Part shown: positions 6,291 to 13,796 of the stretch, piece by piece | Position numbering within the stretch: position 1 is the first letter of the stretch | Layout: each line of letters starts with the position of its first letter | IMG/VR virus record: IMGVR_UViG_3300029787_000117 | Coordinates: 1 to 40,574 of that record | DNA length: 40,574 nt | Direction: 5' to 3' (one strand) | DNA from: a virus | Made by a program: the position numbers and the translations under genes | Notes under the pieces: model-generated | The model's database searches: none | What the model was told of the DNA's origin: nothing | The model's input: the letters and a program-made list of their open reading frames with translations, nothing else

Positions 6291-6771
6291 AATAATCCAT
6301 TCTGTTATCTTCGTAATAACCTAGTTTAGCTTTAGGTATCAGTAACATTAACTCATCTATCGTTAGTAGTTTTACTTCACCTTTCTTAAAACAAAATGCT
6401 ATTGCATATTTGGTTGGGCGACCCTCTGAATACAATGTGTTGAGTGTACAGTAGTGCATAAGGTCTTTTACTTTCACACGATTAGATGACTTTACTTCTA
6501 CTAGAAACTGCATAGTATCGTTGTAAACAAAGTAATCGGGGAACGACTTGAGTAATGGTGACATCCTATACCAATTAGGTATGGGTGAATTTTCAAAGTC
6601 ACTTCTATCGTTCAAGTGTAACTGCTTGTATTTCATACCTTTCTTTTCACAGTACTCTTCAAATACTTTCTCTGCGAATGGTATGTAGTTATCAATACGT
6701 TCTTGATACTCTAGCTTGTGGTGTTCCCCGTCAGGGCTTACTCGTTTGTCAGGTTGTTCATTATGAACCAT
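6274..6771 (-). CDS. PD-(D/E)XK-type nuclease-like protein
   Basis: A 165-residue protein. The middle shows the core of the PD-(D/E)XK fold: FPDYFVYNDTMQFLVEVKSS, with Pro-Asp, then Glu-x-Lys after a beta strand. A following helix (KDLMHY) and strand (KYAIAFCFKKG) fit the fold. Such enzymes cut DNA with a metal ion; members in phages act in recombination, DNA degradation or resolving branches. The AAAGGA 4 bases ahead of the ATG fixes the start, inside the preceding gene. Substrate cannot be told from sequence. Confidence 0.65.
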   Translation of the reverse strand: MVHNEQPDKRVSPDGEHHKLEYQERIDNYIPFAEKVFEEYCEKKGMKYKQLHLNDRSDFENSPIPNWYRMSPLLKSFPDYFVYNDTMQFLVEVKSSNRVKVKDLMHYCTLNTLYSEGRPTKYAIAFCFKKGEVKLLTIDELMLLIPKAKLGYYEDNRMDYYEFNW

Positions 6772-7058
6772 GGGTTTCCTTTTCCACCGGGCAATAACGT
6801 ATTAATCATACGACACATATCCTCAAAACTGTTAGGTTTGTATGGTATAATACTATCTCTCTCAACGTTCTTGTCATCTTCTGCCCATCCTTGTAACACA
6901 TTATCTAATTTACTTTTGTCCAAAGAAAATACTTTGTATGTATCACCGTCTTCATAGTAGGTCAATACCCAAAATGTAAGACCCTTGTCATTGTCATGTT
7001 CCGGATGGGATACAAAGTCTTCTTCAAATTTTTCCCATGCGTCTTTTGTATAACTCAT
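6738..7058 (-). CDS. Unknown acidic protein
   Basis: A 106-residue soluble acidic protein with no recognised motif. It begins MSYTKDAWEKFEEDFVSHPE, has a strand-rich centre (TFWVLTYYEDGDTYKVFSL) and ends NPWFIMNNLTNE. It starts by ATGA overlap with the upstream gene, and its 3' end overlaps the nuclease-like gene by 34 bases. Operon membership suggests an early role. Confidence 0.55.
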   Translation of the reverse strand: MSYTKDAWEKFEEDFVSHPEHDNDKGLTFWVLTYYEDGDTYKVFSLDKSKLDNVLQGWAEDDKNVERDSIIPYKPNSFEDMCRMINTLLPGGKGNPWFIMNNLTNE

Positions 7059-7195
7059 TTAACTTCCTTTCGTAATATTTTAAAATTAGGATGTACATAT
7101 TTTAAATCTTCATCCAATATTTCAAATGCGTGATTAACATTTTCAGCTAGATATGTTCTCGTCATCTTAACTTCTACTTGATATTTGTGCCTCAC
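7055..7195 (-). CDS. 46-residue small protein
   Basis: GTG start at 7195 overlapping the stop of the upstream membrane peptide (GTGA), giving RHKYQVEVKMTRTYLAENVNHAFE, then EDLKYVHPNFKILRKEVK. The strand YQVEVKMTRTYLxExxNxxxAFE resembles short conserved phage proteins with a beta-beta-alpha start. A longer version starting upstream (to 7291) would overlap two other genes and is less likely. Confidence 0.5.
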   Translation of the reverse strand: MRHKYQVEVKMTRTYLAENVNHAFEILDEDLKYVHPNFKILRKEVK

Positions 7196-7269
7196 AATCC
7201 TTTGCCTATCATTATACCTACAATGATTGCACTCAATGTAAGTATCGTGATTAGAAAATAAATTTCCAT
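7192..7269 (-). CDS. 25-residue membrane peptide
   Basis: Reads MEIYFLITILTLSAIIVGIM then IGKGL: almost entirely one membrane helix. Its ATG overlaps the preceding stop (TAATG) and its stop overlaps the next GTG, so it fits exactly between two coupled genes. It may be a spanin-like or regulatory membrane peptide; nothing more can be said. Confidence 0.5.
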   Translation of the reverse strand: MEIYFLITILTLSAIIVGIMIGKGL

Positions 7270-7472
7270 TATTCCTCTTCTTTCTGTTCATCTATTGCAA
7301 CACGTGTTTTTTCGTAATCCTCAATGAACTTGTCCATTTGTTTTTGTAATAGTGACATGCTTGTAGGGTTCATGTTCATACCTTTGACACCAACCTCTTG
7401 TCCACCACATGCGTTTGCAGTAGTGACACACCACTTCTTTAGTTCTTTAGGGTCTGAAAATATATTCTTCAT
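7269..7472 (-). CDS. Small acidic unknown protein
   Basis: A 67-residue protein, starting at the ATG at 7472 behind AAAGGATG rather than an upstream GTG. It contains CVTTANACGGQEVGVKGM and a helical acidic tail ending KEEE. It overlaps the lysozyme-like gene by 26 bases and the membrane peptide by one. No family recognised. Confidence 0.55.
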   Translation of the reverse strand: MKNIFSDPKELKKWCVTTANACGGQEVGVKGMNMNPTSMSLLQKQMDKFIEDYEKTRVAIDEQKEEE

Positions 7473-7866
7473 ACCAACATCCTTTACTACTATTCCAATG
7501 GTGCCAACCGTCATTGTATACAAGCCAACTTGCTATACGTGTTGACACTATCGGGTTACTTCTACTTTCTTTTATGTTGAGTTTAGGGGTAAGCCATGCC
7601 CAAGTATTATCATTGAACTGCCAAAGACCTACGTCATTTGTACCATCAGTATTAGTACCAACAGCATTAGCGTAACCACTACTCTCACAGAAGACTACAA
7701 GCATAGCTTGTAATATATCTTCCGGTTCAAAATATTCTGCTATGACATCATGCCATTCAGTAACATATTGAATTTTCTCTTCTACATCCTTACATGCTAT
7801 GTAGTCACTCATATCACTAGGAGTAGGTGTCTGTATGAACAGACACAATATAATTGTTTCAATCAT
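7447..7866 (-). CDS. Lysozyme-like / lytic transglycosylase-like secreted protein
   Basis: A 139-residue protein with a short hydrophobic N-terminus (IETIILCLFI) that may act as a signal or anchor. The catalytic-type core is MLVVFCESSGYANAVG, with the Glu of the ESSG motif, followed by DVGLWQFNDNTWAW and a C-terminal ARNA-like WLVYNDGWHHWNSSKGCW. This matches SLT/lysozyme-superfamily enzymes that cut the glycan of peptidoglycan. The gene sits in the early - strand operon, apart from the + strand lysis block, so it may help in cell entry or in a second lysis path. Two Cys in the core and one near the end could form disulfides outside the cell. Confidence 0.7.
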   Translation of the reverse strand: MIETIILCLFIQTPTPSDMSDYIACKDVEEKIQYVTEWHDVIAEYFEPEDILQAMLVVFCESSGYANAVGTNTDGTNDVGLWQFNDNTWAWLTPKLNIKESRSNPIVSTRIASWLVYNDGWHHWNSSKGCWYEEYIFRP

Positions 7867-8264
7867 TCTTCTTCTTGTCTAGCTTTGTACTTTACACCTT
7901 GTATGTGTAAGTTGTACGCTGCACAAAACTCATCCAAGTCTTTTATGTTGAAACAAACTAGACCCTCACTTGTACCGTCAGGTTTAGCTATGAACACAAA
8001 AGGTCTATCATCATTAGGTAAATTAGTATCGTTCTGTTCTTTAGCTTTAAGAAACCTATTCCACAGTGTTTGTACTTGTTTACCTGCTTTTACCTCTACA
8101 CGTATGAATGCTTCTTTCCAACCCTCTTCATGTACTTTCAAGTACCTTAGTTTAGGTTCGGGCATCTGCATTTGTCGTAGAGCTTCTAACTGCTTTCGTC
8201 TACCTTTACGTTTGTTCTGTGAACCTTGACGTTTGTAGTCTATTTTTTTACTCAAATATTCCAT
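7863..8264 (-). CDS. PD-(D/E)XK / resolvase-like nuclease candidate
   Basis: A 133-residue protein. A basic N-terminus (KRQGSQNKRKGRRKQLEALRQ) is followed by a strand with Glu and EVKAGKQ (FIRVEVKAGKQVQTLWNRF), then RPFVFIAKPDGTSEGLVCF. The E-x-K plus downstream Gln matches small Holliday-junction-resolvase-like proteins of phages. It begins inside the end of the annealing-protein gene, which fits a recombination role. Confidence is limited because the first acidic metal ligand is not obvious. Confidence 0.5.
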   Translation of the reverse strand: MEYLSKKIDYKRQGSQNKRKGRRKQLEALRQMQMPEPKLRYLKVHEEGWKEAFIRVEVKAGKQVQTLWNRFLKAKEQNDTNLPNDDRPFVFIAKPDGTSEGLVCFNIKDLDEFCAAYNLHIQGVKYKARQEEE

Positions 8265-9256
8265 TCCTTTGGTAGGTCTGATGAGTTAATCCACCATGAT
8301 TTACGCCACTTACCTGTATGACCTGAACACTCACTAGGTTCATTGGTGCCACAGGAAAAGTCAGGGCTTTTCTCATTACGTTTATTGAAACGATTATCAA
8401 ATACTTTGCCACTACAAAATGGGCATTTCAAATCATCTCTAACGCCTTGGTTGGCTACTGTTTTGTCCATTACTTCCCCCAACTCCATCTGAACTCTATC
8501 TATAAAGTCATCTCCTGTACTTGCAGGTATGATTTTAGTCAGTCCAATCTCTAGCTTAGCGAAGTAATCGTCCATTTGTTTGTTTGTCCACATGGATTTA
8601 TCAGGGTACTTCTTGATTTTTGCATAGTTATCTGCTAAATCTAAGGCATATTTCTTGACCTCGTCAGTTTTCCCGTCAAGTAATCTTGCAATAGTATCCT
8701 CAATTATCTTGAGTTTACCGTCAGTAGACTTAACGGGGTCACTAAAAGGTGCTTCATCCTCTGATATTTCATCCAATGGACGTGGTTCTACGGGTTCCGG
8801 TTTGGTTCTTACTTTCTGTGACTGTACTTGTGTACTTGAAGAGTAGACTGCATTCTGCATACTTTCTTCTTCACTCTCATCTGAACCTGACCATAGCTCA
8901 ACACCTAATCCGAAACGCATACAAGCACGTTTGAAAGCGTCACTCTCTGCGTCCTTTAGATTAGAACCGTCATTGAACTTGGGATTGTCAAGTTTTATGG
9001 TATCAACGTCACCACAACCCATGAAACTACCCATGTCTTCTATTTCAATGGTGCCGATTGCACCTACTATCCTCTTCACACCTTTGTGTGTACCATACAA
9101 TGGTTCAACTGACCATGAGTACTTAACACCACTATCACGTAGTCTTTCTACGTAGTGTGCATGAGGAACATAATCTCCGAACTTACCTTTAGGAGCTGAT
9201 TTTACTAGCTTCTTTGGGAACGGGGATAGCAATTTAATTGGCTTTTTTTCTGCCAT
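8252..9256 (-). CDS. Rad52-family single-strand annealing protein with zinc-ribbon tail
   Basis: A 334-residue protein. Residues 1-125 match the Rad52/Rad22-type annealing fold: YVPHAHYVERLRDSGVKYSW, a strand-rich AIGTIEIEDMGSFMGCGD, and the signature SNLKDAESDAFKRACMRFGLG. A long acidic, flexible middle follows (residues 130-190). The C-terminus carries CPFCSGKVFDNRF with later Cys residues (FSCG, SECSG), a probable zinc ribbon. Such proteins pair complementary single strands and support phage recombination. A clear AGAGAGGATA precedes the ATG. It leads an operon with nuclease-like genes downstream. Confidence 0.8.
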   Translation of the reverse strand: MAEKKPIKLLSPFPKKLVKSAPKGKFGDYVPHAHYVERLRDSGVKYSWSVEPLYGTHKGVKRIVGAIGTIEIEDMGSFMGCGDVDTIKLDNPKFNDGSNLKDAESDAFKRACMRFGLGVELWSGSDESEEESMQNAVYSSSTQVQSQKVRTKPEPVEPRPLDEISEDEAPFSDPVKSTDGKLKIIEDTIARLLDGKTDEVKKYALDLADNYAKIKKYPDKSMWTNKQMDDYFAKLEIGLTKIIPASTGDDFIDRVQMELGEVMDKTVANQGVRDDLKCPFCSGKVFDNRFNKRNEKSPDFSCGTNEPSECSGHTGKWRKSWWINSSDLPKEWNI

Positions 9257-9274
9257 AAATTATCCTCTCTATGT

Positions 9275-9314
9275 ATTTTGTTTTTTATTACAAAGTAATA
9301 ATAAAAAACAAAAT
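9275..9314. repeat. Perfect 16-bp AT-rich inverted repeat
   Basis: The arms ATTTTGTTTTTTATTA (9275-9290) and TAATAAAAAACAAAAT (9299-9314) are perfect complements around an 8-base loop. It lies between two - strand genes just ahead of the annealing protein. It could end transcription, act as an operator, or extrude as a cruciform at an origin. Perfect arms of this length are unlikely by chance even in AT-rich DNA. Confidence 0.7.
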
Positions 9315-9318
9315 AATT

Positions 9319-9471
9319 TTACTTGTCTAGGCGTAGAATACCACGCTGAAGATGTTGGAAAGATAGATTTCCTTCAGTATCTTTGAAGAACAACAACGGT
9401 GTGTCACCATTGTATTCTATCCCCACCAACGTCATAGATGGTTCTACATCCTTGACATTTATACTTGTCAT
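9319..9471 (-). CDS. 50-residue small protein
   Basis: Reads MTSINVKDVEPSMTLVGIEY, then NGDTPLLFFKDTEGNLSFQHLQRGILRLDK. It has a balanced composition and an alternating beta pattern, unlike random frames. It fills the gap between the phosphoesterase gene and the AT-rich inverted repeat on the same strand. Unknown function. Confidence 0.55.
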   Translation of the reverse strand: MTSINVKDVEPSMTLVGIEYNGDTPLLFFKDTEGNLSFQHLQRGILRLDK

Positions 9472-9486
9472 ATACTGTCCATTTTA

Positions 9487-10551
9487 CTATTCATCTTGTA
9501 GATTTACAAGGTATTCTGCTGTTACACCATACTTTGGTTTACAAAAGAGCAACCATTGGCATGGTCTACCCATACTTGCAAGTTGTTCTAATGCATAAGT
9601 ATTGTAACTTTCAGTACTTCCATTTACCCACAGTCGTATGTCGTTAACATACATTGTCGTAGGAGTATGAAAATGTCCTGCAATAGCGTAATCAAAGTCG
9701 GGCATTAGTCCATTACTAGCTAATGTTTTCCAACCCATTAGTTTTTTACCAAATCCATACCATGGGAACCCACCAAATCCTCTGATGTTATCACCATGCC
9801 ACAGAAAAAATTTACATTTTTCACCTAAGTCTGCAATATCAAACCAATGATTATCGCCTGTACTATCAGGTATTGTGAACTTAATTCTCTTTTCTTTAGC
9901 GTATATCATGTCCATTATCTTGCCTAGCATACGGTCTGCGTTGCTATCGGGATGATAGTTCTTTCTGTTTCTACCACCTAAATGTCCATGATTACCTATT
10001 ACCCAATGTACATCTACTTCTTTGAAGTTAGCTAACAATATGTCAAAGAACTGTGTCAATATACGTGGTGCGTCTACTGTCACTTGACTGTATAACGAAC
10101 TGTCTATTGTATGTTCTTGTCCGGGAAATATTAATTCACCCTCTATAATGTCACCAACAGCAAATACTGAAATCTTCGTGATGTTTGTCGCCTCGCGTTG
10201 TATGTTTGTAAGGTCAACAATCTTATTAGCGTATCGTATGACACGTTCTTCTGCTATCTGCGTATTGTATGTAGGTGTAACCTTTGCAAGTTGTACATCA
10301 GAGAGTATCGCACAGGCTATTTCCTTTCCTTTCTTCTTTATCGGGGGAAGATTTGGGGTCGGGATTTTACCTGCACGATAGGTGCTAAGACCTGTTTTTA
10401 CAGCCTCATAAACTGCCTCAACCATTCTCTCTGTCTTGTTTTTAGCTTTGTCTAACTGTCTTAGTAAACTAAGGTTAGCCTTTTCTAGCTCAAGTATGCG
10501 TTCGCTTTCTGCCTCTGCTAAAAGTTTAGAAATCTTATCTTCATCAACCAT
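9487..10551 (-). CDS. Calcineurin-like metallophosphoesterase
   Basis: A 354-residue protein. After a coiled-coil N-terminus (KANLSLLRQLDKAKNKTE) it shows the ordered metallophosphoesterase motifs: SDVQLAK (degenerate D-x-H, with Gln in the usual His place), VGDIIEGE (GDxx), a WVIGNHGHLGG (GNH), a FLWHGDN and AGHFHTP (GHxH). These bind two metal ions and hydrolyse phosphodiesters. Phage members near recombination genes may act as SbcD-like nucleases or on nucleotides. Start taken at MVDEDK; a Met 18 bases upstream is possible. The Gln in motif I resembles known variants and need not abolish activity. Confidence 0.8.
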   Translation of the reverse strand: MVDEDKISKLLAEAESERILELEKANLSLLRQLDKAKNKTERMVEAVYEAVKTGLSTYRAGKIPTPNLPPIKKKGKEIACAILSDVQLAKVTPTYNTQIAEERVIRYANKIVDLTNIQREATNITKISVFAVGDIIEGELIFPGQEHTIDSSLYSQVTVDAPRILTQFFDILLANFKEVDVHWVIGNHGHLGGRNRKNYHPDSNADRMLGKIMDMIYAKEKRIKFTIPDSTGDNHWFDIADLGEKCKFFLWHGDNIRGFGGFPWYGFGKKLMGWKTLASNGLMPDFDYAIAGHFHTPTTMYVNDIRLWVNGSTESYNTYALEQLASMGRPCQWLLFCKPKYGVTAEYLVNLQDE

Positions 10552-10786
10552 TGATATGTAACCTATCAAAGTATCTTCGTATTGCAGTGTCGCTTACTAC
10601 TACGTTATATTCTCTTTCCAATATCTTGTGTATACGATAAGGTTTTATAGGTTTTCCTGCTTTGGCACGTTCAACACAAGCTTCCCAAAAGGGTTTAGCT
10701 TCGTCTGTTATTTTATTTTGCCAAAACTTCTCGGGTGTTTTAGTTCCATTTATTGCTTCTTCAAGTAGTTTTTCTATATCTACCAC
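10544..10786 (-). CDS. Small HTH-like DNA-binding protein
   Basis: An 80-residue protein, GTG start. The N-terminal helix (IEKLLEEAINGTKTPEKFW) is followed by a likely helix-turn-helix: KPYRIHKILEREYNVVVSDTAIRRYFDRLH, with VSDTAIRRYFDRL as recognition helix. This could be a repressor, replication-associated or terminase-small-subunit-like protein. It lies at the 3' side of the structured gap 10787-11001, whose inverted repeats might be its binding sites (inference). Confidence 0.55.
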   Translation of the reverse strand: MVDIEKLLEEAINGTKTPEKFWQNKITDEAKPFWEACVERAKAGKPIKPYRIHKILEREYNVVVSDTAIRRYFDRLHING

Positions 10787-11001
10787 AACAAAATACTAGC
10801 ATAATACAAATAAATTATGAGTAAATATAGAAAAAATGTGCGATAGGTGTTCATGACGGAAACAAAACTCTGCCTAATGAAAGAAATAACAAAGTAAAAT
10901 ACCGGTATAGAACTCTCTTCTATCTCTATTCCTATCGCACTAGCCCATGTGTAACACGGGAAAGGATTACCATGCACAGTTGCCTGTTCATGGGCATACC
11001 T
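10787..11001. ncRNA. Hairpin-rich gap, candidate structured RNA or control element
   Basis: Between two - strand genes. GTGCGATAGG (10838-10847) pairs perfectly with CCTATCGCAC (10931-10940), and right next to it GCCCATG (10943-10949) pairs with CATGGGC (10989-10995). ATACCGGTAT, a perfect palindrome, lies within the first loop. Two adjacent long-range stems suggest a folded RNA of about 160 bases. Strand is uncertain; the operon runs on -. A 65-codon - strand frame also crosses it but looks unconvincing. Confidence 0.4.
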
Positions 11002-12537
11002 TTATCTTACTTTATTTAATCTTCTAGCGTAACGTTTAACTTCATCAACGTCGGCAAGTCTGAATATGTTGTTACTATGCATAGCGTCAACACACTCTTT
11101 CAAGCCTTGTTTTGTAACTCCGTGATTGTCAACAACTTGCATGTCACTAACCCAAATACGTCTAGGTTGTTGTTTGCCAAGCCATTGCAATGCAGGTAAG
11201 TCAACAATATTACCATGCCCGGAATGTTCATGAATGTAATCTTCTTGAACACGTCTACCGTTTCTAGCAATGATACGTAAGTAGCCCTCTTTTGACCAAC
11301 CATTGTACATTGCAATAGTAACAGCAGGTACTTGTTGCATAATCTCAACAATATCCTGTCCGGATAATCGCATAGACCCACTAGCGTCAATCAAAACAGT
11401 ACCACCGTAAACTTTACCTTTACGTCCGAATACTTTCTTGTCTTGTGTCCACCTGTGCATGTTACGAATATTCTGCCCTCTGTCCTCAGCTATGTTGTTA
11501 TATCCAATACGAATACGATTAGATAAATTAACATTGCATGGAGGTTTGAGTATGTGCATTTTACCCCATTGACTTTCACCGTCATTACGCTCAACCATTT
11601 CTCTATTGATGTCACTCTTGTTACGGGATATAAGTCGTTTGATGTCATTGTCGGTAACACCAACTCCACCTGCATTCTTATGTGCTTCATCACGTTCATG
11701 GTCATAACGATAGCTTTCTTCATAGACTTCATCTTCGCCATGAGTTTCTTTGAACTCTTCTCGTAGACGTTCTAGTTCTTCTTGAAGTTCTTTCTTCTCT
11801 TGTTCACTTAAGAAAACATCATACTCTTCGGGCTTGTCACTCCACAGAAGTAGAATGTCTGATAGCTCTTTCGCATACTTCTTTACCCTTTTGAATGATA
11901 TTTCCTTTGCGAACTTGTCTGAACGAACAGAGATTGTAGTTAGATTTCGCCAAAATCTAATCGCTGTATCAATAGCGAACTGTACATCCTCTACCCTATT
12001 CCATGTAAGAGTTTCCTCTTTCTTGAACTTGTCAAAGGTAGTTATGAGTGATACCCACTCTTTACCCATTGCTTCTATGAAGTAATGATTTAACTTACCG
12101 GGATGACCCGACCAAGAACGTTTTTCAGCTATGAATATAGACGCTAGACCGAACTTAATGATATCTGCAACAGAACCTTTCTCAACAAGTTCTCGCATTC
12201 TCATCTCATGTAACTCTTGACAAGTGTGCCAATCGTACATAGGTATACCATGCATACACAGAAGATGATTAATTCTAATCTCTTCTAGTAGATGTACGGC
12301 TTCTTCAATCACACCTTTTTGTAGTTTACCTAACGACTTAGGTGACCACTTGACGTGACCTAGTTCATGTCTACGTATAACTCTCCCATGATTAATGCCA
12401 CAATGTGTACATTCCCCACCGAGTGGTACATACATCTTACGATTAGTCATGTCGGTACGAGGTTGGTTTGTTTCCTCGTAGACTTCCCAATCTTTATCTT
12501 GTGATACTATCTCGGGAAAAGGTCTATGTTCCATCAT
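11002..12537 (-). CDS. VWA-domain protein with an HExxH metallopeptidase-like motif
   Basis: A 511-residue protein. Near the N-terminus CTHC...NHG is followed by RRHELGHVKW (HELGH at about residues 57-61), a zinc-protease signature, and downstream HLLEEIRIN supplies a likely third acidic ligand. A charged coiled-coil (about 235-270) leads to a VWA domain: VLIDASGSMRLSG (MIDAS, about 383-389), and IWVSDMQVVDNHG near the end. This layout resembles CobT-like and other VWA partners of MoxR ATPases, in which the ATPase remodels a target bound by the VWA domain. The ATPase gene lies directly upstream and overlaps by 14 bases. Start taken at ATG 12537; a TTG 12 bases upstream is possible. Target unknown. 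Confidence 0.8.
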   Translation of the reverse strand: MMEHRPFPEIVSQDKDWEVYEETNQPRTDMTNRKMYVPLGGECTHCGINHGRVIRRHELGHVKWSPKSLGKLQKGVIEEAVHLLEEIRINHLLCMHGIPMYDWHTCQELHEMRMRELVEKGSVADIIKFGLASIFIAEKRSWSGHPGKLNHYFIEAMGKEWVSLITTFDKFKKEETLTWNRVEDVQFAIDTAIRFWRNLTTISVRSDKFAKEISFKRVKKYAKELSDILLLWSDKPEEYDVFLSEQEKKELQEELERLREEFKETHGEDEVYEESYRYDHERDEAHKNAGGVGVTDNDIKRLISRNKSDINREMVERNDGESQWGKMHILKPPCNVNLSNRIRIGYNNIAEDRGQNIRNMHRWTQDKKVFGRKGKVYGGTVLIDASGSMRLSGQDIVEIMQQVPAVTIAMYNGWSKEGYLRIIARNGRRVQEDYIHEHSGHGNIVDLPALQWLGKQQPRRIWVSDMQVVDNHGVTKQGLKECVDAMHSNNIFRLADVDEVKRYARRLNKVR

Positions 12538-13255
12538 CTTGTGGTGCAAGTTTCATTGCGTCCATTAGTTCTTGAGAACGTTCCCCAAATACCAAAGCAC
12601 CTGCGTCGTCATCACTCAAGCCTTTCTCTTTGGTCAATTTGAAGTACTCATCCCATTTACGTACAGAGATACGTTCATACTCATCATTGAGTATGGCTGT
12701 ATCTTTAATTACTTGGTGCCATTGTTCCGGAAACTTCTCAATAGCTTTTGGATGTATTTCATCTATGTGCAGTTGCACAGGAAATCTATCCTTGAGTGCT
12801 TCCGGTAGGCTTTCGGGGTCTTGGTTTGTAGTCGCAATCACCTGAAAACCCTCAACGGGTCTAACAGTTTCTTTAGTATTGTTGTTCAACGTAATACCTG
12901 CAATATCTACATCATCAAGCACAGCATGTAAGAACGTCATAGCGTCCGGCGAAGCGTGGTCAATCTCATTGATAACCAATCTACCCCCATTACGCCATGC
13001 CTGAATTGCGATACCGTCTACCCATTTGAAAGAACCATTGTCGCTTATCTGAAAGCCACCCTCAAGATTTGCACTTGATGTTTCTTCTGTCATGGTTAGT
13101 TGGAATACGTTTGCTTCCCCATTGATATTCAATGGTGCATTTTGTTTTACAGCAGAATACGTCTTACCGGTACCGGGTGCACCGTATAATAATATTCTAT
13201 TTGTTTTTCCAATGATGAGATTGGCTAAATCCCAACATGATTTTTCGTTTGTCAT
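12524..13255 (-). CDS. MoxR/CobS-type AAA+ ATPase
   Basis: A 243-residue protein with every AAA+ landmark: Walker A GAPGTGKT (residues 25-32), Walker B LVINEIDHA (93-101), sensor 1 ATTN (141-144) and arginine finger DRF (156-158). The stretch EETSSANLEGGF is typical of MoxR/CobS-like ATPases. These form rings that use ATP to remodel protein partners, usually with a VWA protein encoded beside them, as here. Related cobS genes are frequent in marine phages. It overlaps the upstream gene by ATGA. A classical cobalt-chelatase role is unlikely because no other cobalamin gene is present. Confidence 0.88.
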   Translation of the reverse strand: MTNEKSCWDLANLIIGKTNRILLYGAPGTGKTYSAVKQNAPLNINGEANVFQLTMTEETSSANLEGGFQISDNGSFKWVDGIAIQAWRNGGRLVINEIDHASPDAMTFLHAVLDDVDIAGITLNNNTKETVRPVEGFQVIATTNQDPESLPEALKDRFPVQLHIDEIHPKAIEKFPEQWHQVIKDTAILNDEYERISVRKWDEYFKLTKEKGLSDDDAGALVFGERSQELMDAMKLAPQDDGT

Positions 13256-13548
13256 ATATTATCCTTTCTCATGAACCGACAATAAATATCAATCCATGAT
13301 GTTTCATTGTTTTTTCTTTGTCTTACCTGAAAGACGCCTTTATCTTTCAAGTGTTTGATGTTGCTTTGAGTTCCGTTTTGGATGTTCGCAACAACACCAC
13401 TTATCCACTGAGGAACGGTAGCTATTTGATACCACTCTTCAGGGTTGTTCAATAGCACTTTAACTTTGTCGTCTGACAAAATTTTAGGCTGTTTACCACC
13501 ACGTTTAACGGTAGGTAAGTCTGCTTTTTTCATACCCTCGGGTAACAT
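13252..13548 (-). CDS. Small winged-helix-like protein, first gene of the ATPase/VWA operon
   Basis: A 98-residue basic protein. The N-terminus is MKKADLPTVKRGGKQPKIL; the middle SGVVANIQNGTQSNIKHLKDKGVFQVRQRKN reads like a recognition helix and wing. It is joined to the ATPase by ATGA. ATG at 13548 follows a GGGGG; a second Met at 13533 is close behind a GAGGG. It may regulate the operon or act as an adaptor for the ATPase/VWA pair. No family recognised. Confidence 0.55.
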   Translation of the reverse strand: MLPEGMKKADLPTVKRGGKQPKILSDDKVKVLLNNPEEWYQIATVPQWISGVVANIQNGTQSNIKHLKDKGVFQVRQRKNNETSWIDIYCRFMRKDNI

Positions 13549-13796
13549 ATTGTTAACCCCCTTTCGTTTTTACTGTTCGTAGGTAGCGTCCACATGGTTA
13601 CACTTGCGTGTAGCTTTCGTATATTACGTAGCTTGGAGGCACAGTAGTACACTCATGAAAGCGTGAACGCTTCCTACTTTACAAGCTATTCAGGTAATGA
13701 ATAGCACGAACGTTACAGGTACAGGGTTATGTATATAGACGTTTGGTACGTATATCCTATAACGTTCGGGCTACTCACGTATGAGTAACCTTAGCC
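13549..13796. ncRNA. 248-base gap with five inverted repeats
   Basis: No convincing gene. Stems seen: TACAC/GTGTA (13599-13612), AAGCG-TGAA-CGCTT (13659-13672), GCTATTC/GAATAGC (13685-13705), CGAACGTTA/TAACGTTCG (13707-13715 and 13760-13768), and GGGC-TACTC/GAGTA-GCCC (13768-13797, with an asymmetric bulge). It would be the 5' leader of the ATPase/VWA operon on the - strand. Higher GC than the flanks and dense stems suggest a structured RNA or leader regulator. Confidence 0.45.

Noticed and set aside
10780-10977. 65-codon - strand frame
   Set aside because: It crosses the paired stems, overlaps the HTH gene start and has a random-looking hydrophobic tail. Left as part of the structured gap.
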